Source: Oceanobacillus halotolerans (GTDB lineage: Bacteria; Bacillota; Bacilli; Bacillales; Amphibacillaceae). Taken from it: 64,000 nucleotides of DNA. The notes beneath the pieces are model-generated. The model did not search any database and was not told the origin of the DNA. It saw only the letters and a list, made by a program, of their open reading frames with translations. Of this stretch, positions 45,525 to 53,473 are shown in pieces. A program made the position numbers and the translations under genes. Numbering within the stretch: the first letter of the stretch is position 1; every line of letters starts with the position of its first letter. The stretch covers positions 1 through 64,000 of the forward strand of contig NZ_WIXL01000008.1 in assembly GCF_010993955.1 (NCBI RefSeq). Direction: 5' to 3'.

Positions 45525-45812
45525 ATGCAGGTTGCGCTTCCAAGAACACAAGATGCAGGGAAACTCCAAGAAAATATGGCGAAGCAAAACCAACATTTTC
45601 AAGAGTCGCTTGCACAAAGTCAATTGAAACAAGACTTAAATAACAAAAAACGTGTAACGAAATTTGAAGATATAACAAAGGCTAGAATTAAGAAAGAAGA
45701 AAAACGTCATTCATCCATACCAGATGAGGAACAGGATAATCAAACTGATCAAGAATCTGATCAATATTTGAAACATCCTTTTTTAGGCAACCAAATTGAT
45801 TATAACGGATAG
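45525..45812 (+). CDS. Small charged protein of unknown function
   Basis: About 95 residues. ATG 45525 follows a good GGAGGTC. It is highly charged and Gln-rich: an ARIKKEEKRH stretch, then an acidic patch, and it ends HPFLGNQIDYNG. There is no membrane segment. I do not recognise it, and B. subtilis has no gene between sigD and swrB. It lies 11 bases before the swrB-like gene, so they probably form a two-gene unit. Confidence 0.75.
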   Translation: MQVALPRTQDAGKLQENMAKQNQHFQESLAQSQLKQDLNNKKRVTKFEDITKARIKKEEKRHSSIPDEEQDNQTDQESDQYLKHPFLGNQIDYNG

Positions 45813-45822
45813 AAGGGATTTT

Positions 45823-46275
45823 ATGACAGCATTTTTATTTATCATTAGTTTTCTATTACACATCATTTCACTTATGATTATTGTCCAATTAAGTAAACAA
45901 GTACAAAAAATGCGGGCCAATAACCCAAGTGATATAATGGAGATTTTTGAAACGTATTTACAAGAAATAAAAGAAGAAAATAAAAAGTTACAGAGTACAT
46001 TTCCCTTACATGTCCGTAAAAATGACCATATGGAAGATGAACAGACTAGTGAACAGGAAATCCCCGCTGAAGAAGGTGAAGCTGTCAGTGATACACAGCA
46101 AGATACATCTGAGCCAACACCACCAGATGTGCAAATAAACGATCAATTTGAAACGTCCATACAAGCACGAGTATTACAACTGTATGATTTGGGGTATACT
46201 GTAGAACAAATAGCGCAGGCATTAGATTGTGGAACAACAGAGGCAGCGTTAATTATTAAATTACATAAAAAATAG
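45823..46275 (+). CDS. swrB: SwrB-like swarming/flagellar protein
   Basis: About 150 residues. An N-terminal membrane anchor (TAFLFIISFLLHIISLMIIV) is followed by a coiled coil, an acidic linker and a C-terminal helix-turn-helix-like piece (QLYDLGYTVEQIAQALDCG). Position after sigD and architecture match B. subtilis SwrB (YlxL), which promotes FliPQR assembly. ATG 45823 follows AAGGGATT. The assignment rests on layout rather than clear identity. Confidence 0.75.
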   Translation: MTAFLFIISFLLHIISLMIIVQLSKQVQKMRANNPSDIMEIFETYLQEIKEENKKLQSTFPLHVRKNDHMEDEQTSEQEIPAEEGEAVSDTQQDTSEPTPPDVQINDQFETSIQARVLQLYDLGYTVEQIAQALDCGTTEAALIIKLHKK

Positions 46276-46285
46276 TAATTAATGC

Positions 46286-46314
46286 TTGAATGCATATATG
46301 TCATATGGTATATT
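46286..46314 (+). promoter_or_regulatory. Probable sigma-A promoter of rpsB
   Basis: TTGAAT (46286-46291), a 17-base spacer and TATATT (46309-46314), giving about 150 bases of leader. Confidence 0.6.
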
Positions 46315-46320
46315 TATTTT

Positions 46321-46460
46321 TGGTGTAAATACTATGCTTGATATGACTAAAGCAAGTAACTTACCACACACGTTAAGTAATTTGTATAATCGGTGCTGCT
46401 CCTAGAGGACAGTCTTTATACAAAGATGATCTTTAACGGAGGAATAAACCATTTAGGAGG
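46321..46460 (+). ncRNA. Structured rpsB leader, candidate S2 autoregulation site
   Basis: TTGTATAA (46382-46389) pairs exactly with TTATACAA (46416-46423). Inside it, CTGCTCCT-AGAGGACAG makes a second stem. A small AAAGATGATCTTT hairpin follows, then GGAGG sequences before rpsB. Ribosomal protein leaders often bind their own product; this is inferred from structure and place only. Confidence 0.4.
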
Positions 46461-46468
46461 AAAATATT

Positions 46469-47206
46469 ATGTCAGTTATTTCAATGAAGCAATTGCTAGA
46501 AGCTGGTGTACATTTTGGACATCAGACACGCCGTTGGAACCCGAAAATGAAAAAGTATATTTTCACGGAGCGTAACGGTATTTATATCATTGACCTACAA
46601 AAAACAGTGAAAAAGGTTGATGAAGCGTACAATTACGTAAAAGATGTAGCAGCTAATGGTGGTACAATTCTTTTTGTTGGTACAAAAAAACAAGCACAAG
46701 ACTCTGTACGTGATGAAGCAACACGTTCAGGCATGTTCTATGTGAACCAACGTTGGTTAGGTGGAACATTAACAAACTTCCAAACAATCCGTAAACGTAT
46801 TAATCGTTTGAAAGATATTGAGCGTATGGAAGAGGATGGTACATTTGATGTACTACCGAAAAAAGAAACAGTAGATTTACTCAAAGAAAAAGAACGTCTC
46901 GTAAAATTCCTTGGTGGAATTAAAGAGATGGATAAACTTCCTGACGCATTATTTGTTATTGATCCTCGTAAAGAACGCATTGCCATTGCAGAAGCACATA
47001 AATTAAACATTCCAATCATCGGAATTGTTGATACAAACTGTGACCCGGATGAAATTGATTATGTGATTCCTGCTAATGATGACGCAATCCGTGCTGTTAA
47101 ATTGTTAACTTCAAAAATGGCAGATGCTATTTTGGAAGTGAAACAAGGGGAAGAAACAGAAGAAGTACAGCAGGAAGAAGAAACAACAACTGCTGAAGCA
47201 GAATAA
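46469..47206 (+). CDS. rpsB: 30S ribosomal protein S2
   Basis: A 245-residue S2 starting [19 protein letters not shown], with [14 protein letters not shown] and the acidic C-terminal tail common in Bacillus. S2 joins late to the 30S near the S1/mRNA exit site. ATG 46469 follows TTAGGAGG. It has its own promoter and a terminator. Confidence 0.98.
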   Translation: MSVISMKQLLEAGVHFGHQTRRWNPKMKKYIFTERNGIYIIDLQKTVKKVDEAYNYVKDVAANGGTILFVGTKKQAQDSVRDEATRSGMFYVNQRWLGGTLTNFQTIRKRINRLKDIERMEEDGTFDVLPKKETVDLLKEKERLVKFLGGIKEMDKLPDALFVIDPRKERIAIAEAHKLNIPIIGIVDTNCDPDEIDYVIPANDDAIRAVKLLTSKMADAILEVKQGEETEEVQQEEETTTAEAE

Positions 47207-47229
47207 TGGTGTAATCTTTTAAAAAGGAC

Positions 47230-47266
47230 AGGTGATAAGGGGATAAGCCTTTTATCACCTTTTTTT
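47230..47266 (+). terminator. Intrinsic terminator after rpsB
   Basis: AGGTGATAA (47230-47238) pairs with TTATCACCT (47252-47260), with an extra GG/CC pair inside, followed by a T run. Confidence 0.88.
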
Positions 47267-47373
47267 AAAACAATACTTATGATAACTCTTAAAGGCTATT
47301 ATTGCGAATTTTGTTGATAAACATCATTATTCGTACTAGCTATACTTATTATTTTGAAGGAGGATATATACTT

Positions 47374-48258
47374 ATGGCAATTACAGCAAAATTAGTAAAA
47401 GAACTTCGTGAAAAAACTGGTGCTGGCATGATGGATTGTAAAAAGGCACTTACAGAAACAGATGGCGATATGGATAAGGCTATTGATTTCCTAAGAGAAA
47501 AAGGGATGGCAAAGGCTGCGAAAAAAGCAGATCGTATTGCAGCCGAGGGATCAACCTTTATTGAAGTCGATGGAAATAATGCTGTTTTATTAGAAGTAAA
47601 CTGTGAAACAGATTTTGTTACCAAAAATGACCAGTTCAAACAATTACTAGCAGATCTTGGGAAACACCTTGTAAGCCAAAAACCATCAACAGTAGAAGAA
47701 GCTTTACAACAAAAGCTTCATGGTGAAGGTGATACGCTAGAAACACATATCAATTCTACAGTAGCTAAAATTGGTGAAAAAATTTCCCTTCGTCGTTTTG
47801 AAGTATTAACGAAAACAGACAATGATGCATTTGGTGCTTACCTTCATATGGAAGGACGTATTGGTGTACTAACTTTACTTGAAGGTACTACAGATGAGGA
47901 AGTTGCAAAAGATATTGCAATGCATGTTGCAGCAATTAACCCACAATATGTTTCACGTGATGAAGTACCAGAAGATGAAGTGAATCGTGAGCGTGAAGTA
48001 TTAAAAACACAAGCATTAAATGAAGGTAAACCAGAGAATATTGTAGAAAAAATGGTAGAAGGACGCCTTGGTAAATTCTTTGAGCAAACTTGTCTATTAG
48101 AACAAGACTTTGTTAAAGATTCTGATCAAAAAGTGAAGAAGTATGTTGCAGATAAAGGTGCTACTGTTAAAACATTCGTTCGTTATGAAGTTGGGGAAGG
48201 AATGGAAAAACGTGAAGATAACTTTGCCGAAGAAGTAATGAGCCAAATGAAACAATAA
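47374..48258 (+). CDS. tsf: Elongation factor Ts
   Basis: A 294-residue exchange factor for EF-Tu. The N-terminal UBA-like piece has [16 protein letters not shown]; the core has [13 protein letters not shown] and later [19 protein letters not shown] 47374 follows AAGGAGG; in-frame sequence upstream to 47302 lacks an RBS. The gap from rpsB (168 bases with a terminator) implies some independent transcription. Confidence 0.98.
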   Translation: MAITAKLVKELREKTGAGMMDCKKALTETDGDMDKAIDFLREKGMAKAAKKADRIAAEGSTFIEVDGNNAVLLEVNCETDFVTKNDQFKQLLADLGKHLVSQKPSTVEEALQQKLHGEGDTLETHINSTVAKIGEKISLRRFEVLTKTDNDAFGAYLHMEGRIGVLTLLEGTTDEEVAKDIAMHVAAINPQYVSRDEVPEDEVNREREVLKTQALNEGKPENIVEKMVEGRLGKFFEQTCLLEQDFVKDSDQKVKKYVADKGATVKTFVRYEVGEGMEKREDNFAEEVMSQMKQ

Positions 48259-48299
48259 CCAAAGATGGGATTGGGGAACACAATAAGTTGTTTGCAATA

Positions 48300-48381
48300 A
48301 GAAAGTATAAACTTTCCTATCTGCATAAGTGCAACTAAGGCTTTTCACCATAAAGGCTTGGTGAAAAGCCAAGTTTTCTAA
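48300..48381. repeat. Two-hairpin element, copy 2 (after tsf)
   Basis: GAAAGTATAAACTTTC is the first hairpin; GCATAAGTGCAACTAAGGC leads to the second (GGCTTTTCACC ... GGTGAAAAGCC), and the copy ends AAGTTTTCTAA. It is on the + strand, opposite to copy 1 after codY. Confidence 0.8.
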
Positions 48382-48474
48382 CCTATTTCTCCATTATTGA
48401 TGAAAATAAAACAGTTTGTTACATACTAGTCATAATGAAGTATGACACTAAACAAAATGTCTATGGAGGTTATT

Positions 48475-49197
48475 ATGACAACAGCTCGTTACCGTAGAAT
48501 TGTACTTAAATTAAGTGGGGAAGCTTTAAGTGGAAACCAAGGGTATGGAATTGAACCACAGGTGATTCAATCGATTGCCAGTCAAGTTAAGGAGATAGCT
48601 GAGCTAGGTATTGAAGTAGCTATTGTAGTAGGCGGCGGAAATATTTGGCGTGGCAAAGTTGGTAGTGAGATGGGAATGGATCGTGCTACGGCTGATTATA
48701 TGGGGATGCTAGCAACTGTTATGAATTCACTTGCATTACAAGATAGTTTGGAAAATAATGGAATCCCTACTCGTGTTCAAACATCTATTGAAATGCGACA
48801 AGTTGCTGAGCCATATATTCGCAGAAAGGCCATCCGTCATTTAGAAAAAAAACGTGTTGTTATCTTTGCAGCAGGTACAGGAAATCCATATTTTTCCACA
48901 GATACGACAGCAGCTTTACGTGCAGCTGAAATTGAAGCAGAAGTCATTTTAATGGCCAAAAATAATGTAGATGGTGTATATACAGATGATCCAAAACAAA
49001 ATAAACAAGCAGAGAAGTATGATTCCTTATCATTTATGGATATGTTGAATGAAGGATTAGGTGTTATGGACTCAACAGCTTCATCACTTTGTATGGATAA
49101 TGACATTCCACTAATTGTATTTTCCATTATGGAAAAAGGTAATATTAAAAGGGTTGTAGAAGGCGAACCTATAGGAACAATAATAAGGGGGAAATAA
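48475..49197 (+). CDS. pyrH: Uridylate kinase (UMP kinase)
   Basis: A 240-residue hexameric UMP kinase, starting [20 protein letters not shown] with GGGNIWRG and [14 protein letters not shown]. It makes UDP from UMP and senses GTP and UTP. ATG 48475 follows ATGGAGGT; in-frame codons upstream lack an RBS. frr starts two bases downstream. Confidence 0.98.
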   Translation: MTTARYRRIVLKLSGEALSGNQGYGIEPQVIQSIASQVKEIAELGIEVAIVVGGGNIWRGKVGSEMGMDRATADYMGMLATVMNSLALQDSLENNGIPTRVQTSIEMRQVAEPYIRRKAIRHLEKKRVVIFAAGTGNPYFSTDTTAALRAAEIEAEVILMAKNNVDGVYTDDPKQNKQAEKYDSLSFMDMLNEGLGVMDSTASSLCMDNDIPLIVFSIMEKGNIKRVVEGEPIGTIIRGK

Positions 49198-49199
49198 AA

Positions 49200-49757
49200 A
49201 TGTCAGATGCTGTTATAAAAAACATGCGTGATAAAATGAAACAAGCAGTGCAAGCTTATAAAAGAAATTTAGCAACTGTTCGTGCTGGACGTGCGAATCC
49301 TTCTATATTAGACAGTGTTTTTGTGGATTATTATGGTGCTTCAACTCCACTAAATCAGTTAGCCAATGTTTCCGTCCCAGAGGCAAGATTATTAATGATT
49401 ACACCATATGATAAATCCGCATTAGGAGATATAGAAAAAGCTATTCAAAAGGCTGATTTAGGATTATCTCCATCAAATGATGGAAATGTTATTCGTATTA
49501 GTATCCCTGCACTTACGGAGGAACGTCGAAAAGATTTGGTGAAAGTTGTAGGAAAATATGCAGAAGAGGCACGTGTACGAGTTCGTAATGTTCGTCGAGA
49601 GGCAAATGACCAATTGAAGAAAGATGAAAAAAACGGGGACCTAACAGAAGATGAATTACGTAGTGCGCAGGATGACGTACAAAAAGAAACGGATCGCCAT
49701 ATCGATGAAATTGATCAACTAGCAAAAGAGAAAGAAAATGAAATAATGGAAGTATAA
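49200..49757 (+). CDS. frr: Ribosome recycling factor
   Basis: A 185-residue tRNA-shaped factor that, with EF-G, splits ribosomes after termination. [19 protein letters not shown] and [19 protein letters not shown] are typical. RBS AAGGGGGAA is in the end of pyrH. Confidence 0.98.
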   Translation: MSDAVIKNMRDKMKQAVQAYKRNLATVRAGRANPSILDSVFVDYYGASTPLNQLANVSVPEARLLMITPYDKSALGDIEKAIQKADLGLSPSNDGNVIRISIPALTEERRKDLVKVVGKYAEEARVRVRNVRREANDQLKKDEKNGDLTEDELRSAQDDVQKETDRHIDEIDQLAKEKENEIMEV

Positions 49758-49773
49758 GCAGAATGATAGGAAA

Positions 49774-49814
49774 CAAAGAAAAACCCCTCTTGTTTTAAGA
49801 GGGATTTTTCTTTG
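49774..49814 (+). terminator. Intrinsic terminator after frr
   Basis: The long imperfect stem CAAAGAAAAACCCCTCTT / AAGAGGGATTTTTCTTTG contains a T run in its right arm. The near-symmetry could also act on the other strand. Confidence 0.75.
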
Positions 49815-49829
49815 TTGCAATCTTTTCCT

Positions 49830-49985
49830 ATTTTTAGACTGTTTTCTAAAGGTTGTTTTCTAAAAGTAAGTATAAATCATAATGATTAGTTGATAGATTA
49901 TGCGTTTTAAATTTGTGGGTAAAAGCACCTTTTCATAATATACATGTTGAGACGTTAAAAAATAGCAAAGAAACGAAAATATCCT
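49830..49985. repeat. Solo arms of the outer intergenic repeat
   Basis: The left arm (AGACTGTTTTCTAAAGGTTG) is followed by TAGTTGATAGATTATGCG and then directly by a right-arm-like piece (TTGAGACGTTAAAAAATAGC, near 49946), as at 58598. No GC-rich core is present. The rest of the frr-uppS gap (49986-50146) is AT-rich sequence in which I see nothing. Confidence 0.6.
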
Positions 49986-50146
49986 TTCCAAAAGATTGTT
50001 CCGTTCCACAATCTATTTTAAGTGAGAAAGGTGAAAAATAGGCTAGAATGTGATTGATTAATATTGAAATGCTTGTAATTTGTAAAATGAAAGTATCACA
50101 TATGTGTAAAATGCTAACCATGTTAACAGAACTCATAAAATCGGTC

Positions 50147-50176
50147 TTGCTAACTTTGTAATTAAATCGTTATAAT
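50147..50176 (+). promoter_or_regulatory. Probable promoter of uppS-cdsA
   Basis: TTGCTA (50147-50152), an 18-base spacer and a perfect TATAAT (50171-50176). A leader of about 140 bases follows; no strong structure was seen in it. Confidence 0.6.
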
Positions 50177-50323
50177 AAATAATGGCTATTAGTGTTATAA
50201 TGAATACTTACACTATGATGAAAAACAATTCTATATATACATATGTTATATAGTACTTTCATCAAACATAATGATGATAATGAAGCGGATTTTAAATAAT
50301 CATCGATGCTCGGAGGACAAATG

Positions 50324-51085
50324 ATGTCAATTAAATTTCCTTTTTTTAAAAAGCGAAAGAAAAAACGAAATATATCACTAGATCGTGATAATATGCCACG
50401 TCATGTTGCTATTATAATGGATGGGAATGGACGATGGGCACAACAAAGGGGCTTGCCACGTGTAGCAGGCCATAAAGAAGGCATGAAAGTAGTCAAGGAT
50501 ACTGTAAAAACAGCTGTTAAACACAACATAAAAATATTAACCTTGTATACGTTTTCCACTGAAAATTGGAGAAGGCCTAAATCGGAAGTAGATTATATTT
50601 TAAGATTACCAAAAGAATTTTTACATACGTACCTACCAGAATTAATGGAAAATAACGTGCGAATTGAAACCATTGGGGACTTTAATGGATTACCAAAACA
50701 CACGAAAGAAGCAGTACAATATGCAAAAGATCAAACGAAGAATAATAATGGATTATTATTAAATTTTGCATTAAACTATGGGAGTAGGTTAGAAATTATT
50801 AATGCCATTAAACAAATTAATCAAGATATTAATCAAGCTAAACTATCAATCGAGGCATTAGATGAGACGCTATTTTCCAACTATTTATATACGAATAATT
50901 TATTAGATCCTGATTTATTAATACGTACGAGTGGCGAACAGCGTTTAAGTAACTTTTTGTTATGGCAATTAGCATATACAGAATTTTGGTTTACCGATGT
51001 ACTTTGGCCAGATTTTAAAGAAGAAGTATTTAACGATGCTCTCCATGAATATCAACAACGTAAGAGGAGATATGGAGGAATTTAA
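50324..51085 (+). CDS. uppS: Undecaprenyl diphosphate synthase
   Basis: About 253 residues of a cis-prenyltransferase making the C55 lipid carrier for cell-wall synthesis. VAIIMDGNGRWAQQRGLPR has the catalytic Asp; LTLYTFSTENWRRP and LLIRTSGEQRLSNFLLWQ are family stretches. A basic N-terminal tail (KKRKKKRN) precedes. ATG 50324 is seven bases after GGAGG; ATG 50321 and 50306 are in frame. cdsA follows. Confidence 0.97.
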   Translation: MSIKFPFFKKRKKKRNISLDRDNMPRHVAIIMDGNGRWAQQRGLPRVAGHKEGMKVVKDTVKTAVKHNIKILTLYTFSTENWRRPKSEVDYILRLPKEFLHTYLPELMENNVRIETIGDFNGLPKHTKEAVQYAKDQTKNNNGLLLNFALNYGSRLEIINAIKQINQDINQAKLSIEALDETLFSNYLYTNNLLDPDLLIRTSGEQRLSNFLLWQLAYTEFWFTDVLWPDFKEEVFNDALHEYQQRKRRYGGI

Positions 51086-51100
51086 GGTGTTGAATCTTGT

Positions 51101-51883
51101 ATGAAACAACGAATAATAACAGCAATCATTGCATTATTGATATTTATTCCTTTTATCTTATATGGAAATATGCCCTTTACGATATTAATTTATATCATGG
51201 CAGCTATTGGATTAAGTGAATTTATGAAAATGCACCAGTTAAATATTGTTTCTTTCCCAGCTTTATTAGCGTTTGCCTTACTGTTTGTCATGCTAGCACC
51301 GTTAGATAGTACGATTTTCTCTTGGTTTACAAAAACAGAGGCTATTATGCTTTTTACATTAATTTTGTTAGCCTATACTGTACTAGTAAAAAACGAATTT
51401 ACATTTGATGATGCAGGTTTTATATTAATTTCCACATTATATGTATCAATGGGATTTTACTTTTTATTGGTCACAAGAGAAGCTGGCTTGGATTATGTGT
51501 TTTTCATTTTATTTATTATTTGGGCAACCGATACAGGTGCTTACTTATTTGGACGAGCTTTCGGAAAGCGGAAATTATGGCCGCAAATTAGTCCAAATAA
51601 AACAATTGAAGGCGCAATAGGTGGTATAATAGCAGCATGTATTGTCGCCTTAGTATTTCACTTCATACAGCCATTTCCTCACTCTTATATTGTTATATTA
51701 GGAGCAACCATACTAGCTTCTAGTTTTGGCCAAATTGGAGATCTTGTGGAATCAGCCTATAAAAGGCATTACCAAGTGAAGGATTCAGGAAATCTGCTGC
51801 CGGGTCATGGTGGGATTTTAGACCGGTTTGATAGTCTTTTATTTGTGTTACCATTATTGCATTTTATCGGATTTATTCAATAG
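51101..51883 (+). CDS. cdsA: Phosphatidate cytidylyltransferase
   Basis: A 260-residue membrane enzyme that makes CDP-diacylglycerol from CTP and phosphatidic acid. It is hydrophobic, with about seven membrane helices, and carries the CDP-DAG synthase signature KDSGNLLPGHGGILDRFDSL near the C terminus. In B. subtilis dxr follows; here the next gene is rseP after a 200-base gap. Confidence 0.97.
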   Translation: MKQRIITAIIALLIFIPFILYGNMPFTILIYIMAAIGLSEFMKMHQLNIVSFPALLAFALLFVMLAPLDSTIFSWFTKTEAIMLFTLILLAYTVLVKNEFTFDDAGFILISTLYVSMGFYFLLVTREAGLDYVFFILFIIWATDTGAYLFGRAFGKRKLWPQISPNKTIEGAIGGIIAACIVALVFHFIQPFPHSYIVILGATILASSFGQIGDLVESAYKRHYQVKDSGNLLPGHGGILDRFDSLLFVLPLLHFIGFIQ

Positions 51884-52010
51884 TAATGGGTAAACTTAAT
51901 TAATATACATTTCATTTTTGAATATACTTATATCGTCACCATAGATAATTAGGTATTTTGTTTTATGTGAAATACGGACAAACTAAAGACTGATATGATG
52001 GGTTAATAGC

Positions 52011-52084
52011 GACCTTCTTATCTACAACAAAAGGACAACGATGATGTTAGCACCATTGTAAACCGATAAAGGAAGGTGTCTTAT
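52011..52084 (+). promoter_or_regulatory. rseP leader that can mask the Shine-Dalgarno site
   Basis: ACCTTCTT (52012-52019) can pair with AAGGAAGGT (52069-52077), the rseP SD; the ATC/GAT step extends the stem (52020-52022 with 52065-52067). An inner pairing, ACAACGATG with CACCATTGT, is also possible. The layout resembles a translation-control leader. Confidence 0.45.
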
Positions 52085-53359
52085 TTGAACACGGTTATTG
52101 CGTTTATTTTTATGTTTGGTTTACTCGTCTTTATTCACGAGTTTGGTCATTTGATATTTGCAAAACGAGCAGGAATGCTAGCTCGTGAATTTGCGATTGG
52201 TATGGGGCCAAAAATCTTTTCATTTACTAAGAACGAAACATTGTACACGATCCGCCTTCTACCAATTGGAGGATATGTACGTGTTGCTGGAGAAGACCCT
52301 GAAATTATTGAACTAAAACCAGGCCATCATATTGGTCTTGAATTTAATGAGTTCGGGAAAGTGAACAAAATTATTGTTAACAATAAATCCAAACACCCCA
52401 ATGCACGTGTGATTGAAGTAGAAAGGGCTGATCTTGATCATCAATTACTTATTGAAGGGTATGAAGTTGATGAAGAAGAAAGTGAGAAACTTTCTTTTGA
52501 TGTAGACCAAAAGGCCTTTTTTGTAATGGATGAACGGGAAACACAAATCGCGCCATATGATCGACAATTTGCTTCCAAATCTCCAGCACAACGTGGGATG
52601 CAACTATTTGCAGGACCAATGATGAACTTCATTTTAGCAATTGGTATTTTCTTTATCCTAGGAATTGTTCAAGGTGTACCAGTTGAGGAAGCTAAAATAA
52701 GTGAAGTTGTACCAGATAGTCCAGCTGCTGAGGCGGGTTTTCAAGCAAATGATGAGGTAATCCAAATTGAAAATAGTGCCATTTCGACATGGGAAGAGTT
52801 TACTACAATTGTAGAAAATAATCCTAATGAATCAATAGAGATGATTGTTGCACGTGATGGTGAACGTGTTACATTAAACGTTACACCAGAAGAAGTGACT
52901 GGAATGAATCCTGAGGGTGAAGAAATTGCAATAGGACGTGTAGGAGTTTACCAAGCGTTAGAAAAATCAGTACTTGGTACCATCGCATATGGGTTCACAG
53001 AAACGTTCGAGACAACAAAGATGATTTTAACGAATTTAATGATGTTAATAACTGGTCAGGTTTCAATTGAAATGTTATCAGGACCAGTGGGAATATACGA
53101 TGCGACAGATCAAGTAGTCCAAACTGGTTTTATGAATTTCTTAATGTGGACAGCTATCTTAAGTATTAACTTAGGTATTATTAATTTAGTTCCATTACCT
53201 GCATTAGACGGGGGACGATTATTGTTTGTTGGAATTGAAGCTGTTCGAGGGAAGCCGATAGCACCAGAAAAAGAAGGGATTTTCCATTTTGTTGGATTTG
53301 CTTTATTAATGTTATTAATGATCGTCGTTACATGGAATGACATTCAACGATTGTTTTAG
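52085..53359 (+). CDS. rseP: Site-2 metalloprotease RseP (RasP, YluC)
   Basis: About 424 residues. The zinc motif HEFGH is at residues 18-22 in the first membrane helix; the second metal ligand region is NLVPLPALDGGR near the C terminus. A PDZ domain (about 200-280) has KISEVVPDSPAAEAGFQANDE. In B. subtilis RasP cuts RsiW and FtsL and clears signal peptides. TTG 52085 (MNTVIAFIF) matches known starts, with AAGGAAGG upstream. Confidence 0.96.
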   Translation: MNTVIAFIFMFGLLVFIHEFGHLIFAKRAGMLAREFAIGMGPKIFSFTKNETLYTIRLLPIGGYVRVAGEDPEIIELKPGHHIGLEFNEFGKVNKIIVNNKSKHPNARVIEVERADLDHQLLIEGYEVDEEESEKLSFDVDQKAFFVMDERETQIAPYDRQFASKSPAQRGMQLFAGPMMNFILAIGIFFILGIVQGVPVEEAKISEVVPDSPAAEAGFQANDEVIQIENSAISTWEEFTTIVENNPNESIEMIVARDGERVTLNVTPEEVTGMNPEGEEIAIGRVGVYQALEKSVLGTIAYGFTETFETTKMILTNLMMLITGQVSIEMLSGPVGIYDATDQVVQTGFMNFLMWTAILSINLGIINLVPLPALDGGRLLFVGIEAVRGKPIAPEKEGIFHFVGFALLMLLMIVVTWNDIQRLF

Positions 53360-53395
53360 AAAATACGTTTAGTTGTGTACATCTAGATCTTAATT

Positions 53396-53427
53396 AACCC
53401 TTGTCTTAATAGACGGCAAGGGTTTTC
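53396..53427 (+). terminator. Hairpin between rseP and polC, weak terminator
   Basis: AACCCTTG (53396-53403) and CAAGGGTT (53417-53424), followed by only TT-CC. Its T run is short, so read-through into polC is likely. Confidence 0.5.
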
Positions 53428-53473
53428 CATCATTATGAATGAAGTTGTTAGCTGTAACAGGAGGAATATGAGA

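Noticed and set aside
51884-52010. Remnant of dxr or a T-box leader
   Set aside because: No Dxr-like peptide appears in any frame, and no T-box AGGGTGGNACCGCG-type sequence is present.
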